A stretch of DNA of 64,000 nucleotides from a virus, in IMG/VR virus record IMGVR_UViG_3300046642_000423, positions 1 to 64,000 of that record; one strand, 5' to 3'. The first letter of the stretch is position 1, and the number at the start of each line of letters is the position of its first letter. Below, piece by piece: positions 9,536 to 18,946 of the stretch. The notes beneath the pieces were generated by a model. That model did not search any database. It was not told where the DNA came from and worked only from the letters and a program-made list of their open reading frames with translations. The position numbers were made by a program, and so were the translations under genes.

Positions 9536-9992
9536 GTCGGAAATTGAAAAGGCATACTTAGCTGGGATACTTGACGGAGAAGGATGCTTTAATATTCATA
9601 AGAACACAAATAAAGTTTCCTTCACGGCTAGGATAATGGTTGGTATGAGTGATCCTAGAATTTTAAAACTGTTTCACGATGAATACGGTGGAAATATTCA
9701 ATTCTATGAAAGCAAGACCATAAAACACAAGGATGCATGGATGTGGTATGCCACTGGAAATACTCTTGAGAAGTTATTGGTAGATGTTATGCCTTACCTG
9801 ATTATCAAAAAACCGCAAGCAGAAATAGTTTTAGAATTAAGAAATAGCATGAAAACTCATGTGCATTTTGTGCGAGGGAAAAAGGGTACTCAATGTGTTC
9901 CGCAAGATATTATGGAGTATCGTCAAGGTCTTAAGAACAAGATAAATTTCTTAAATAGAACAGGAAAGGCTGATATATGCCTCGCTTCTTAG
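9528..9992 (+). CDS. LAGLIDADG homing endonuclease
   Basis: 154 residues. The single LAGLIDADG helix reads YLAGILDGEGCF near residues 9-20, with the catalytic Asp/Glu in DGEG. A second core strand region (WMWYATGNTLEKL) and a Lys-rich C-terminal half fit a dimer-forming single-motif enzyme. Start ATG 9528 follows AAGGGA. The codons are clearly A/T richer than those of both neighbours, a sign of recent acquisition. It overlaps the end of the upstream gene by 8 bases and runs 16 bases into the next, so it is a free-standing homing gene wedged between two small phage genes rather than an intron gene. Confidence 0.85.
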   Translation: MPKSEIEKAYLAGILDGEGCFNIHKNTNKVSFTARIMVGMSDPRILKLFHDEYGGNIQFYESKTIKHKDAWMWYATGNTLEKLLVDVMPYLIIKKPQAEIVLELRNSMKTHVHFVRGKKGTQCVPQDIMEYRQGLKNKINFLNRTGKADICLAS

Positions 9993-10147
9993 AGGAACGT
10001 CTCAAGAAAGAATATGGCTCCGACAGTAAAGTTCCTTATATGGTTATGAATAAACTCGGAGCTATGCGCGGCAACAAGGAAACCGCAAAAGGACGTGCGA
10101 TGGAGAAGAAGCACGCCGCTGATAAGCGAGGAGGAAAACGTGGCTGA
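9977..10147 (+). CDS. small basic phage protein
   Basis: 56 residues, too short for usual gene callers. Begins MPRFLEERLKKEYG and contains GAMRGNKETAKGRAM, a Lys/Arg/Gly-rich pattern I have seen in small conserved phage proteins near head-tail genes. ATG 9977 lies inside the end of the homing endonuclease; GGAAAGG is upstream. Its end overlaps the GTG of the next small gene. Likely a minor structural or nucleic-acid-binding protein, function unknown. Confidence 0.65.
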   Translation: MPRFLEERLKKEYGSDSKVPYMVMNKLGAMRGNKETAKGRAMEKKHAADKRGGKRG

Positions 10148-10322
10148 ACATTTCATCCAAGAGGCCCGCGAGAAGATGGAAGAGAAGGGTACGGTAGGTA
10201 AGTTCGGCAAGGCGACCGAGAAGAAGATTGCCGCTGGTAAGAAAGCTGGTGGTGTGCGTAAGAAAGAAGCAATCTTCGCGCAGAACATGAAAAAGATCGC
10301 AGCCAAGCGTTCATCTAAATAA
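10140..10322 (+). CDS. small Lys-rich phage protein
   Basis: 60 residues from GTG 10140. A near-perfect AGGAGG five bases upstream decides this start over the longer in-frame ORF beginning at 10095. Very rich in Lys, Ala and Gly (KKIAAGKKAGGVRKKEA), like a histone tail. Possible DNA-binding or internal virion protein; no family recognised. Companion of the preceding gene by an 8-base overlap. Confidence 0.65.
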   Translation: MAEHFIQEAREKMEEKGTVGKFGKATEKKIAAGKKAGGVRKKEAIFAQNMKKIAAKRSSK

Positions 10323-10334
10323 AGAGGATAGTGA

Positions 10335-11696
10335 TTGCCGACCTACACATACGCGACCCTCACCTTTGCTCGGCAGCAGCTCGCCGACCGCTTGTACGAT
10401 GCTGGCATGGTCTTTTGGTCGCAGAGCGAGTTGACACTATACATTCAAGAGGCATTACGGACGTGGAACGCTCTAACTGCATTCTGGCGTGGGGACTTCA
10501 TCTTTCCATCGCAGCCGGGAGTTACCTGGTACGACCTTACATCTACAGTCGATATGCCCAACACACTGCGGCCTCTGACAATTACTGACCGCGACCTCTA
10601 CACAATCATCCAGTATCACCTGCTCGAGCCCATTGCGTGGGATCCATGGACGGGCGCATCGCTGCAATTCACTCAGGACGATCTGCTTGAGGCGGTGCAG
10701 CGGCGCCGGGATGAGATATTGTCAGCAACAGGGTGCACGCAGACACGTTCGACGGTCCCCGCGGTCGCTGGGCGCATTACCCTGAACGATAAGGTCATCG
10801 ACATTCGCCGGATGGCATATCTGCCGAACCTGCCTGGTACACCGTCCACGGTATGGGCTGACGATGATTGGGCTGAGCAGTCCTTCGAGCCGTTCTATAC
10901 GATTACTCCCACGGGAGTGTCGCGGCCATCGACCTACCTGCAATCTGCCGAGCCTCCGATCTCATTCGATACGAACCAGCCTCCTGCATATGCCGGCAAC
11001 TATGAGTTGCTGACCGTGAACGCTGGCGATGCGCTCAATCCAGCCATTCCGACGATCATGCCGATCGCCGACGATTGGACGCATGTCATCAAGTGGGGAG
11101 CATTGGCAGACCTGTTCTCGCGGGAATCGAACGCTAAGGATCTCCTACGGGCAGCCTACTGTGAGCAACGCTACCAGATGGGCGTTAAGCTGCTCTCCGA
11201 CGCTCCTGCGCTGCTTTGGATGCGAGTTGATAAGGTACCCCTGCAAATCGATTCTGTGCGCTCTGCGGACCTCTACAACGCCACCTGGCAGACTCTAGCC
11301 GCTGCTAAGCCATCTACCTGTCTGCACTCCGGCCTGAACCTTGTCGCGCTCACTCCAGCCGCGGATACCCCCTCCGGTGGACCTTATTCACTGACTGCCA
11401 TGGTGGTGATGAACGCGCCTGTGCCTGTCAATAATACTGACTTTATTCAACTTTCGCGCAACGACCTCGATGCCGTTATCGACTACGCGCAACACCTCGC
11501 CGCGCTCAAGATGGGCGGGGCTGAGTTCACCGCGACCATTCCACTGTTCCAGCGATTCATGGCTCAGGCCGCTCTCTACAATTCCAAGCTGCTCGAGCTG
11601 GGTGAGTTCACCTCCACCATTCTTGGCCTGTCACAACGCGAGAATCAGATGAATCCAGTCGCCCAGCCAATGGAATCGTTGCGAGGCGGTGAGTAA
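10335..11696 (+). CDS. putative adaptor/neck virion protein
   Basis: 453 residues, TTG start with AGAGGA upstream. Soluble, mixed alpha/beta, rich in Trp/Tyr (TLYIQEALRTWNALTAFWRGDF near residues 30-50). It overlaps by TAATG a 1347-residue nozzle-like protein. Size, position after the fibre genes and order (adaptor then nozzle) resemble the neck of short-tailed phages. No specific family is certain from reading alone. Confidence 0.55.
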   Translation: MPTYTYATLTFARQQLADRLYDAGMVFWSQSELTLYIQEALRTWNALTAFWRGDFIFPSQPGVTWYDLTSTVDMPNTLRPLTITDRDLYTIIQYHLLEPIAWDPWTGASLQFTQDDLLEAVQRRRDEILSATGCTQTRSTVPAVAGRITLNDKVIDIRRMAYLPNLPGTPSTVWADDDWAEQSFEPFYTITPTGVSRPSTYLQSAEPPISFDTNQPPAYAGNYELLTVNAGDALNPAIPTIMPIADDWTHVIKWGALADLFSRESNAKDLLRAAYCEQRYQMGVKLLSDAPALLWMRVDKVPLQIDSVRSADLYNATWQTLAAAKPSTCLHSGLNLVALTPAADTPSGGPYSLTAMVVMNAPVPVNNTDFIQLSRNDLDAVIDYAQHLAALKMGGAEFTATIPLFQRFMAQAALYNSKLLELGEFTSTILGLSQRENQMNPVAQPMESLRGGE

Positions 11697-14600
11697 TGGC
11701 TGACTTCATGCGGCCAAAAGACGGGTTCCGCTATCAGTTCGGTGGTATCAATATCAACTCTGCGCCGGATGCCATCCCACCTACAAAGTATCCCGTTGCC
11801 CAGAACATCCGTTCTTACTCAGGTAATTCTGTCGAGGGTCGCCCAGGCCAGGCGCAAAAGTTCATCACTGGCGGCGCTGCGGTCACGGACCTATGCTCCT
11901 ACACGACGCTCAACTCCGATGAGATCCCACGATACCTTGCACGCGACGTCAACGACGCCATCTGGCTTGATACGGCTGCGCAGGTAGGCATGCTCGCACC
12001 TGGAGGGCTTGGCGCGACCATGATTCCCGTTCGCCCAGGCGCATCTCCTGTTCCCTACCTGTATATGGCGAATGGTGCTGACTATCAGAAGTTCTCCGCG
12101 CCTACAGGTGGAGTAGTCGTACAGTCCAAGGTCGGTATTGCCGAGCCCCAGACGGCACCGGACGCAGCTCCCTATATCGACGAGGTCGCATACTTCGCTG
12201 ATACTGACAATGTGAGTTGGGCAGCCGCCGGGACAGCTGGAGCAATATCCGCTGGGACGCGCGTCACTGAGCCAATCACATCGGTTCTTACTGATCCTGC
12301 CAACGCTAATTTATATAGCCTTGCGGTGACGCTATCCTATCAGCGTCTGATGGCGTTCACCGTCACCGAACTTCCAACGCTGTTGGCATTCGTGCAGGAC
12401 GTTTATGCAGGTTTCGATGCCATTGCCATCAACTCGATCTATTACTTCTCAGGAACGACAGGTCGCTGCGTCATCGTTCCAGCCAACCTTACGACTGGCC
12501 CAGGGGATTCCGGCACCTCTATCAACACGCAGAACATCATGGCAGCGCTGCGCCGAGGGTCCATCATTCAAGTTGGCACAGAAGGTTGTTTAGTGTGGAG
12601 CGTTACGTCCGGCCCTGACGGATCCATCTCCATTGAGACATCAACGAATCTCACACATACCACTGCGGATAAGTTGGCAGGAGTGTCGAGTATATCGGTA
12701 CTGTCTCCACAAACGCTCATTGTTGGCCAGACGATCAACTGTGCGGATATCTCTTATCAAGTCACTGCTGGCGTGGGAAGCGTCTCGGAGACAATCGCCA
12801 ATCCATTCGGCGCAGGGGGAACCTTCGAGCGCCGGCAGCCGTCAGCGTTCATTTCTCCAACTCCTGGGGCAACCAATGGATTCATAAATATAGCGAATGC
12901 TTACGATGGCAATCCAAACACGTATGCCGAAGGCGTTAGCGTTCCCATCGCCACGGTGGGCACTCAGTGGACTGGATTCGCTGCGGGTAGTGGTCCTTAC
13001 AATGTTCTCTATTTGCATGTTCTTATGTCGGTGGTGATGGTTCATCCGGCGATGGAAAATGATGGAGTCGCCAATATATCCTATTCGCTGGATGGTGGAG
13101 CTACATTTCTCACTCCACCTTCGCTGATCTTTACTAATGATGTTCCCAAGCAGGATTTCATCATCTCTCTACCGCCTGGCCAGGACCTGACGCAGCTGCG
13201 CGTGATTGCCGCGGGAGGCTTCACAGGACCAAACGTCTCGAGCGTTACTGTGGATGTCTTTGAAATATTCACCGAGGGTTCGCTGTCAGGTGGAACCATA
13301 TTTTCGTTTCAGCCGGACGATTATCTGTCGATCGGACTCAACGTAGATAATCCTGCCAATCTGACGGAGATGAAGATCGTCATCGACGTTGGCGATGGCA
13401 GTTTCACGAAGGATTATTTCTACTATACCGTGCGTCCATCTGACCTGACGCAGAGCGTTGCAAATACCGCGTCGCAGCTCGCCAATGCACAGACCGTCCA
13501 GCAGCGAGCCATCATTGATGCATCCACGCCTACCATAGACGGCGGAGCGCTCAGCACGGATTCAGGCGCGCAGCTGGTCCCCGGTTCCACGCAATGGTCA
13601 CAGGTTGTCTTTCCTATATCCGCGCTTACCCGTGTAGGCAACGATCAGACGAAATCTCTGCGTACGATGAACGCGACGCAGATTCTATGGAATGCTGCCG
13701 GGACCATCAACGTATTACAGGCAGCAGGGATCGTGTTTGGTACAGGCCAGCCAGATGTCGGGGATATTGGCGCGCCATTGCAGTATCGCGTGCGGCCGCG
13801 GTCTTCGGTGACGGGCGTGCGTGGGAATCCCTCTCCGGTATCGCGTTATGGGATTAACCCTCGCCGCCAACAATGCATCGTCATTCTACCCTCGGCTTCC
13901 TATGATCCACAGATCGATACTTGGGACATCTTCCGCTATGGTGGTGCGGTTACATCATTCCGATATATTGGTTCAACGCCCAGTACGAACACTCAGTTTG
14001 TTGATAACTATGACGATGCGGCCGCAGAGGCTGGGGAAGCGCTGGACTTCGATAACCTCGAGCCATGGCCGAGCATCGACCTGCCGAACAATGGCAGCGC
14101 CATCTCCGTCACGGGAACCACGGCGATTGTCGTTCCTTCCAATCCATCGAACAATATTTTGAGCTATCTCCCTGGCACGCTAGTTCGTATCGGCAGCTTG
14201 AACGCCTACACACTCTATAATCGTCCGACGTCCCTGGCTGGTGGACAGTACCTATTGCAGTTCGCAGAGAACGCAGGCTCGAGCACTGGATTGCTCTACA
14301 ACATCCAAGAGCCGATCATCGCCAATCAGAAGCTGCCATATATGTTTGGGCAGGATGCATCAGGAACTGTATTCGCTTGCGGGGATCCGCTGCGGCTGGG
14401 AACACTCTATTTCTCGAAGAACTATATTCCTGACTCAGCTCCCGATAAGTACAACATTGAAATCACGCCTCCATCTGAACCACTGCTCGGCGGAGAGGTT
14501 ATCGATGGACTGGCATTCGTCGGATCACCAGAGCGTTGGTGGGCGTTGTATCCGCAGCCTAACAATGAAGCTCAGCGATACGCGGTTGTGCAGCAGCCAT

Positions 14601-15739
14601 TTACGCGGGGGCTCGCCGCACCACTGGGGCATTGCACCGATGGACAATCAATCTTCTGGTGGGCGAAGGATTCGATTCAATCTTCCACGAAGGCATCGTT
14701 GACGGATGGGGATCTCTACAATCTGTTCCCGCATGATGGCGTCCCAGGTAAGGACATCATCTACAACGGCGTGACGCTGCACGCACCGGACTACTCTCGC
14801 GCTGGGACTTTCCGGCTGGCGTATGCGAACTCTTATCTCTACGCAACCTATCAGGACTCAGAGGGAATATATCGCCAGCTTGTGCTGGACATGCCGCAGA
14901 TGGCTTGGTCGGTTGATGAGTACACGCCAAAGGTGACGGCGTTCTATCACCCACCGCAGCCTGCGGGGACATTGCTCACCTCTACCATTCGATACGATGA
15001 GTTGGTCATGGCGAACGTCGGTGGGGTCATCTCGAAGCAACAATCAAACACGAATGACCTTGGTGGAGGAATCGTCTGCAAGATCGCAGCGTTCGAGTTT
15101 GATGGCGGGGACTTGCGGGCGCCCAAGCAATGGGGCGATTTCTTCCTTGATCTGACACCAGAAGCTGCGGTTACAGCTACTCCACTGTCGTTAGGACTCG
15201 CGGTAGCCGCACCGACCGTTGTTCCAGCCAGTGCTGCCCGCGTGCGTAGCCCTGTAAGCGTTGGCGGCGTGGTGGTCAGTGATTTCCTTGGAATGATGCT
15301 CGCCTGGACGGATGATTATGGAAGCCAGTCCGGCCCTACAGAGGTCAATACTTGGCATCCCAGCTTTGTCATTCAGCCTGCCAGCACGATCGGCTGGGCG
15401 ACGTTCGGCACGTCCTACGGTCAGTCTGGGTATATGCATATCCGCGAGATGGTAATTGCGTACGTGTCCAGCGCGGATATCACGCTGACGATTGTTAGTT
15501 ACGATGGGCAGTCACCTCAGATTGTCACGCTGCCATCCACGGGTGGGCTGTACAAGAAGGTATTGTTCCCGCTCACCGCCAATAAAGGGCAGCTCTATAA
15601 GTTCCAAGCGACCTGCGCCGCGACATTCCAAATATTCGAGGATGACTCAGAAGTGAGAGTAGGCGCGTGGGGACGTACCGACGCCTATGCGTTGATGAAG
15701 AGACTGGGAGGCCCAAATGTCGCCAACGCCCCAATCTAG
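11696..15739 (+). CDS. very large tail nozzle/hub-like structural protein
   Basis: 1347 residues. The N-terminus (FRYQFGGININSAPDAIPP ... NIRSYSGNSVEGRPG) has the pattern of phage nozzle/stabilisation proteins of the T7 gp12 and P22 gp10 type: 'my genes are hung on a list of fields, here is a Gly-Gly-Ile start'. The rest is beta-rich with many aromatic repeats and no membrane segments. At nearly twice the usual family length it may carry added receptor-binding or decoration domains (residues ~380-560 look like an inserted jelly-roll). Assignment rests on the N-terminus and context. Confidence 0.55.
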   Translation: MADFMRPKDGFRYQFGGININSAPDAIPPTKYPVAQNIRSYSGNSVEGRPGQAQKFITGGAAVTDLCSYTTLNSDEIPRYLARDVNDAIWLDTAAQVGMLAPGGLGATMIPVRPGASPVPYLYMANGADYQKFSAPTGGVVVQSKVGIAEPQTAPDAAPYIDEVAYFADTDNVSWAAAGTAGAISAGTRVTEPITSVLTDPANANLYSLAVTLSYQRLMAFTVTELPTLLAFVQDVYAGFDAIAINSIYYFSGTTGRCVIVPANLTTGPGDSGTSINTQNIMAALRRGSIIQVGTEGCLVWSVTSGPDGSISIETSTNLTHTTADKLAGVSSISVLSPQTLIVGQTINCADISYQVTAGVGSVSETIANPFGAGGTFERRQPSAFISPTPGATNGFINIANAYDGNPNTYAEGVSVPIATVGTQWTGFAAGSGPYNVLYLHVLMSVVMVHPAMENDGVANISYSLDGGATFLTPPSLIFTNDVPKQDFIISLPPGQDLTQLRVIAAGGFTGPNVSSVTVDVFEIFTEGSLSGGTIFSFQPDDYLSIGLNVDNPANLTEMKIVIDVGDGSFTKDYFYYTVRPSDLTQSVANTASQLANAQTVQQRAIIDASTPTIDGGALSTDSGAQLVPGSTQWSQVVFPISALTRVGNDQTKSLRTMNATQILWNAAGTINVLQAAGIVFGTGQPDVGDIGAPLQYRVRPRSSVTGVRGNPSPVSRYGINPRRQQCIVILPSASYDPQIDTWDIFRYGGAVTSFRYIGSTPSTNTQFVDNYDDAAAEAGEALDFDNLEPWPSIDLPNNGSAISVTGTTAIVVPSNPSNNILSYLPGTLVRIGSLNAYTLYNRPTSLAGGQYLLQFAENAGSSTGLLYNIQEPIIANQKLPYMFGQDASGTVFACGDPLRLGTLYFSKNYIPDSAPDKYNIEITPPSEPLLGGEVIDGLAFVGSPERWWALYPQPNNEAQRYAVVQQPFTRGLAAPLGHCTDGQSIFWWAKDSIQSSTKASLTDGDLYNLFPHDGVPGKDIIYNGVTLHAPDYSRAGTFRLAYANSYLYATYQDSEGIYRQLVLDMPQMAWSVDEYTPKVTAFYHPPQPAGTLLTSTIRYDELVMANVGGVISKQQSNTNDLGGGIVCKIAAFEFDGGDLRAPKQWGDFFLDLTPEAAVTATPLSLGLAVAAPTVVPASAARVRSPVSVGGVVVSDFLGMMLAWTDDYGSQSGPTEVNTWHPSFVIQPASTIGWATFGTSYGQSGYMHIREMVIAYVSSADITLTIVSYDGQSPQIVTLPSTGGLYKKVLFPLTANKGQLYKFQATCAATFQIFEDDSEVRVGAWGRTDAYALMKRLGGPNVANAPI

Positions 15740-16028
15740 TCGGTGGTATCCAACCAGCGAGCAGGTGAAGGATCCTGCGTCGGTGCAGCGCACACTCAAG
15801 CAGGTTCTCGATCAGTTCTATGCGTTGCAGGATCGGCATGCAGAGTTGCAATCGCAGATGCAAACGACTGTCAAGGGAACTACGCAATCGAAGGGCGCGC
15901 TGGCCGGATCAGGGCCGACCGATACGATGTTGCTTGGTCTGCGCGTGGCGCCAGTGGACACCTCCACGCTAATTGATGGCGTGAAACTTACCTATGTGAA
16001 AGCACAAGGGAGATTCGAGTTCATTTAG
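15717..16028 (+). CDS. small virion protein, unknown
   Basis: 103 residues; ATG 15717 lies 23 bases inside the end of the nozzle-like gene. The centre is a short amphipathic helix (QVLDQFYALQDRHAELQSQM, residues ~29-48) likely to be a coiled coil. No family recognised. Tight coupling to the nozzle-like gene suggests a tail-associated or trimerising role (inference). Confidence 0.6.
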   Translation: MSPTPQSSRWYPTSEQVKDPASVQRTLKQVLDQFYALQDRHAELQSQMQTTVKGTTQSKGALAGSGPTDTMLLGLRVAPVDTSTLIDGVKLTYVKAQGRFEFI

Positions 16029-16055
16029 TATACTCAGCAGCCAAGGAGATATCGA

Positions 16056-16502
16056 ATGGCAAACACAGTTTTGCAAGACCGCAATGGACCGGATTGGCCG
16101 CTGGGGTTTATCAACGTCGTAACTCCCGGTACGCCGGTGAATATTATGTCGCTGGTGGACGCGACGAACGTGAACGACCCGGCGACGGCGACTCCGGGTA
16201 CGGCTGGCGCGAATGAGTACACTCCGCGCGCCTATCAAATCAATTTCACTGGAGTTCGCCTCGGCGCCTCGCACGGCCTGCGCGATAACCAAGCCAATGC
16301 GTACGTGGTCAGGTTCGCAGCGAAGGGCGCAGGGTCGGGGAACTATGACGATCCGGGCGTGATTGTCGCAGTCATCAAACCAGGACAGACATTCGTGCTG
16401 ACCGCCGCTGCGCTCAATCGCAATGTGTTCTCGCCGTATCGATATTACATCGATGCAGATACGGCTTCGGATGGCGCACTGGTAACTATGTTGATCCAGT
16501 GA
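16056..16502 (+). CDS. beta-rich virion protein, copy A of a paralogous pair
   Basis: 148 residues, AAGGAGAT before ATG. Shares with the protein at 50838-51275 the N-terminal block [21 protein letters not shown], a central EYTPR segment, and the C-terminus D-A-DG-LVTM-IQ. Both follow a short structural gene. Probably a beta-sandwich decoration or fibre-attachment protein that has been duplicated between the tail and head regions; function not known. Confidence 0.7.
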   Translation: MANTVLQDRNGPDWPLGFINVVTPGTPVNIMSLVDATNVNDPATATPGTAGANEYTPRAYQINFTGVRLGASHGLRDNQANAYVVRFAAKGAGSGNYDDPGVIVAVIKPGQTFVLTAAALNRNVFSPYRYYIDADTASDGALVTMLIQ

Positions 16503-18097
16503 GACGATTCCTTCTCATCCTCGGATTGGTTGGACTGTATGCGCTGCCTGTCAGTGCGAGCTATCCATATCTTCCCATCGTGCAGACTTCCGTTGGACGT
16601 ACTACCTGTATATTTCCTAACAATGTAACCAGTGGGGACATCATCATCGTGTCCACGAGTTGGGAGACGGCTACAAGTGCACCATCCTACACGGACACGC
16701 TCAGCACAATGTACGTGCAGAAGGCATTCGATGTATCGCACTCAGTGCGTATTGCTGTTTATGGTGGAGTTGCTACGTCAGGTGGAGCTGACACAATCAC
16801 CTTTACCTTAGCGACCTCTGGATTTGTTCAAACACAATGCTCGGAGTATCGCCCAACCGACCTTACGCTTACCGTGGACGATTCCAATGTGACGGCGTTT
16901 ATTGCGCCCGTGACAATCAGCACAGGAAATCTGACGACCACTCGCAACGATGATTTCATCTACACGCATGCAGGTGGATTCCAAACCAATGGAAGTTTCG
17001 TGGTGCATGCGCCGGACATTCAGACGGGAATGAATAACCTTTCGGACTCAGCTGCATCGGCAATGAAGTTCGCAGGCGCTCCCGGTGTATATACAACCAC
17101 CTGGGATAGCTCAGTCAATGCGCAGGCTACGCTGGCAGCGGTAGCTTTCCAATCGCCTAGCGGGATAGTAATCCGTAGTCCGACGACGCTGCCGGATGGC
17201 TCGCTTACCAATGCCTATAACTATTGCCTGCGTGCGACGGGTGGAGTGAGCACCTACACATGGTCGATCACCGCAGGTGGATTGCAGAGTGGGCTGTCGC
17301 TCAATACGAGCACAGGCTGCATCACAGGCACGCCAACGGCTGGGCCAGTCAATACAATCACGTTCCATGTGACTGACGGAACAAATACGGCCAATCTGAC
17401 CACGAGCTTGAAGGTAAGCCTAACGCCGAATACTCCCACGCTCATTCAATCCAAGACCTATGGATCATCTGGTACATCGGTCACGTTTACCTCGAATGTC
17501 ACCTCGGGAAGCATGCTCACGGTGACACGCGGGCCGATTGACGCTGGCACGATCGCGGTATGCACCGATACCCTTGGTACAGTATTTCAGATCGTTACGG
17601 CTGCCTACACCTACGCGCAGGTTGGCGGTGGAGGATCATTCGCCGCGCAGACTTGGGTCTACACGGGTACGGCACCGTCGAGTGGTGCTGACACGATAAA
17701 CTGCGATGTGAACATGCAATACATTGCGGAATGGTCTGGCGTGCAATCGTTCGGCAACGATAACATTCTGAACACGACTGGCTCGGGGCTCGTGTCTCCA
17801 GCTACGTCGAATCCCATGACGACACTGGTCCCTGGCGAGCTGATCTATGGGACCAACGCTAGCGATACATCGGGACAACACTTTCTGATTCAATCGCCTT
17901 ACACTGCGCTGGGAACGTCCACCACGGGCAGCCTGAACGATGGATATAAGCTCTCTCCGACCGTCACAACGAACACGGTGACGTTTACCATGTCTGGACC
18001 GGGAACATTTCTATGGTCGCTGCTGATGGTGGGATTCCGGCCGAGTGGTGGCGCGCCCGCACCGGGGGCGGTTAAGCACGCAGCACAGGAGTATTGA
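16499..18097 (+). CDS. Ig-like/beta-sandwich protein with Sec signal peptide
   Basis: 532 residues, GTG start overlapping the upstream TGA. Signal peptide MRRFLLILGLVGLYALPVSA. Residues ~25-215 and ~320-520 are related beta-sandwich modules (each carrying a -SG--TI----T-G---W--TG-A-SGAD-I pattern). Between them, residues ~222-300 match a putative-Ig (He_PIG) domain: LPDGSLTNAYNYCLRATGG ... GLSLNTSTGCITGTPTAG. He_PIG domains occur in surface adhesins. Together with 3640 and 7755 this is a third exported-looking, adhesin-like protein in the tail region. Confidence 0.7.
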   Translation: MRRFLLILGLVGLYALPVSASYPYLPIVQTSVGRTTCIFPNNVTSGDIIIVSTSWETATSAPSYTDTLSTMYVQKAFDVSHSVRIAVYGGVATSGGADTITFTLATSGFVQTQCSEYRPTDLTLTVDDSNVTAFIAPVTISTGNLTTTRNDDFIYTHAGGFQTNGSFVVHAPDIQTGMNNLSDSAASAMKFAGAPGVYTTTWDSSVNAQATLAAVAFQSPSGIVIRSPTTLPDGSLTNAYNYCLRATGGVSTYTWSITAGGLQSGLSLNTSTGCITGTPTAGPVNTITFHVTDGTNTANLTTSLKVSLTPNTPTLIQSKTYGSSGTSVTFTSNVTSGSMLTVTRGPIDAGTIAVCTDTLGTVFQIVTAAYTYAQVGGGGSFAAQTWVYTGTAPSSGADTINCDVNMQYIAEWSGVQSFGNDNILNTTGSGLVSPATSNPMTTLVPGELIYGTNASDTSGQHFLIQSPYTALGTSTTGSLNDGYKLSPTVTTNTVTFTMSGPGTFLWSLLMVGFRPSGGAPAPGAVKHAAQEY

Positions 18098-18142
18098 TTT
18101 GGCGAGTCAAGTGAATGTGGTATGCTCCCGGCAGGAGGTTCG

Positions 18143-18532
18143 ATGAAATCCATCCACGTCGTAACCATAATCAGTCTGGCACTAGGACTAACAATCGGAA
18201 TGTTTGCATATGCTTATAAGATGAAATCATCGGTACATTCAGAAGCCCTTACATGCGTCGGCACCTTGCAAGAACAATGCGCCAGCGAAGATTTCCTGCG
18301 CGGCTGGGATCATTGGAATGCGCTGCGGCTTGAACTGGGGAGTTCTAATGGGAAGGAATCGGTGGCTGAGCGTGAACAGTTGAGCGATGAGTTCGGTGGG
18401 CTCACACAGCGATTGCAGGGCATGGTGCCCAAGGGATCCCAGTGGGATGAGAAGAAGCGAAGGTTTGTGCTGATTACTCCAAGTAATCCGCCCACTTCGC
18501 CTGTGGTTGCGCCACCGTTACCTGCGAAATAA
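18143..18532 (+). CDS. membrane-anchored small protein
   Basis: 129 residues from ATG 18143, chosen because AGGAGG sits six bases upstream; an upstream in-frame ATG (18122) lacks such a site. One N-terminal transmembrane helix (VVTIISLALGLTIGMFAYAY, residues ~6-25), then a soluble part with Cys residues near 36 and 44 and a Pro-rich end. Topology is like an inner-membrane spanin or a virion protein with a membrane anchor; neither is proven. Confidence 0.55.
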   Translation: MKSIHVVTIISLALGLTIGMFAYAYKMKSSVHSEALTCVGTLQEQCASEDFLRGWDHWNALRLELGSSNGKESVAEREQLSDEFGGLTQRLQGMVPKGSQWDEKKRRFVLITPSNPPTSPVVAPPLPAK

Positions 18533-18535
18533 ACC

Positions 18536-18946
18536 ATGGAAGACGTCACATATCGCTGGATTGATGGTCCCACGGCAACGGATGAAGAGTGGGATTTGGT
18601 TGAGTCCATATTGGCCACTCGGGGATGGATGTCTCTGAACCGCATGACCACATCAATTCGTGTTGCGCTCGATAAGGAAGGTCATCTGCTGGGATTCCAT
18701 GTGATTCAACTCGTTCCTAGTGCTGGTCCTCTCTGGGTGAAACCATCGATGCGCGCGACGGGCATCGCCGAGCATCTCGCGGACGATATGTTCGAGTTGT
18801 TCGTCCAAGCGCATGCACGCGGCTGGATGGTCGTGGCGGATAATCCCTCCGCTGCAAAGCTATGCGAGGCCCGCGGCATGCACAAGCTTGAGTCCCCTGT
18901 GTTTACGACAGAAGTTCTGGGAGGTGGATCATCGGAGGCTTCTTAG
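18536..18946 (+). CDS. GNAT-fold acetyltransferase-like protein
   Basis: 136 residues. The order of elements (GHLLGFHVIQLV strand, PLWVKPSMRATGIAEHLADDM helix start, then NPSAAKLCEARGMHKLESPVF) follows the GNAT motif A/B layout. R-A-T-G-I-A stands where Q/R-x-x-G-x-A/G binds acetyl-CoA pyrophosphate. Phage GNAT-like proteins of this length occur among virion-assembly genes. Substrate unknown; loss of enzymatic activity cannot be excluded. Confidence 0.55.
   Translation: MEDVTYRWIDGPTATDEEWDLVESILATRGWMSLNRMTTSIRVALDKEGHLLGFHVIQLVPSAGPLWVKPSMRATGIAEHLADDMFELFVQAHARGWMVVADNPSAAKLCEARGMHKLESPVFTTEVLGGGSSEAS

Noticed and set aside
11470-11652. Short overlapping Ser/Arg-rich + frames in the adaptor and nozzle-like genes
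   Set aside because: Typical +1/+2 shadows of beta-rich virion genes with no ribosome site.
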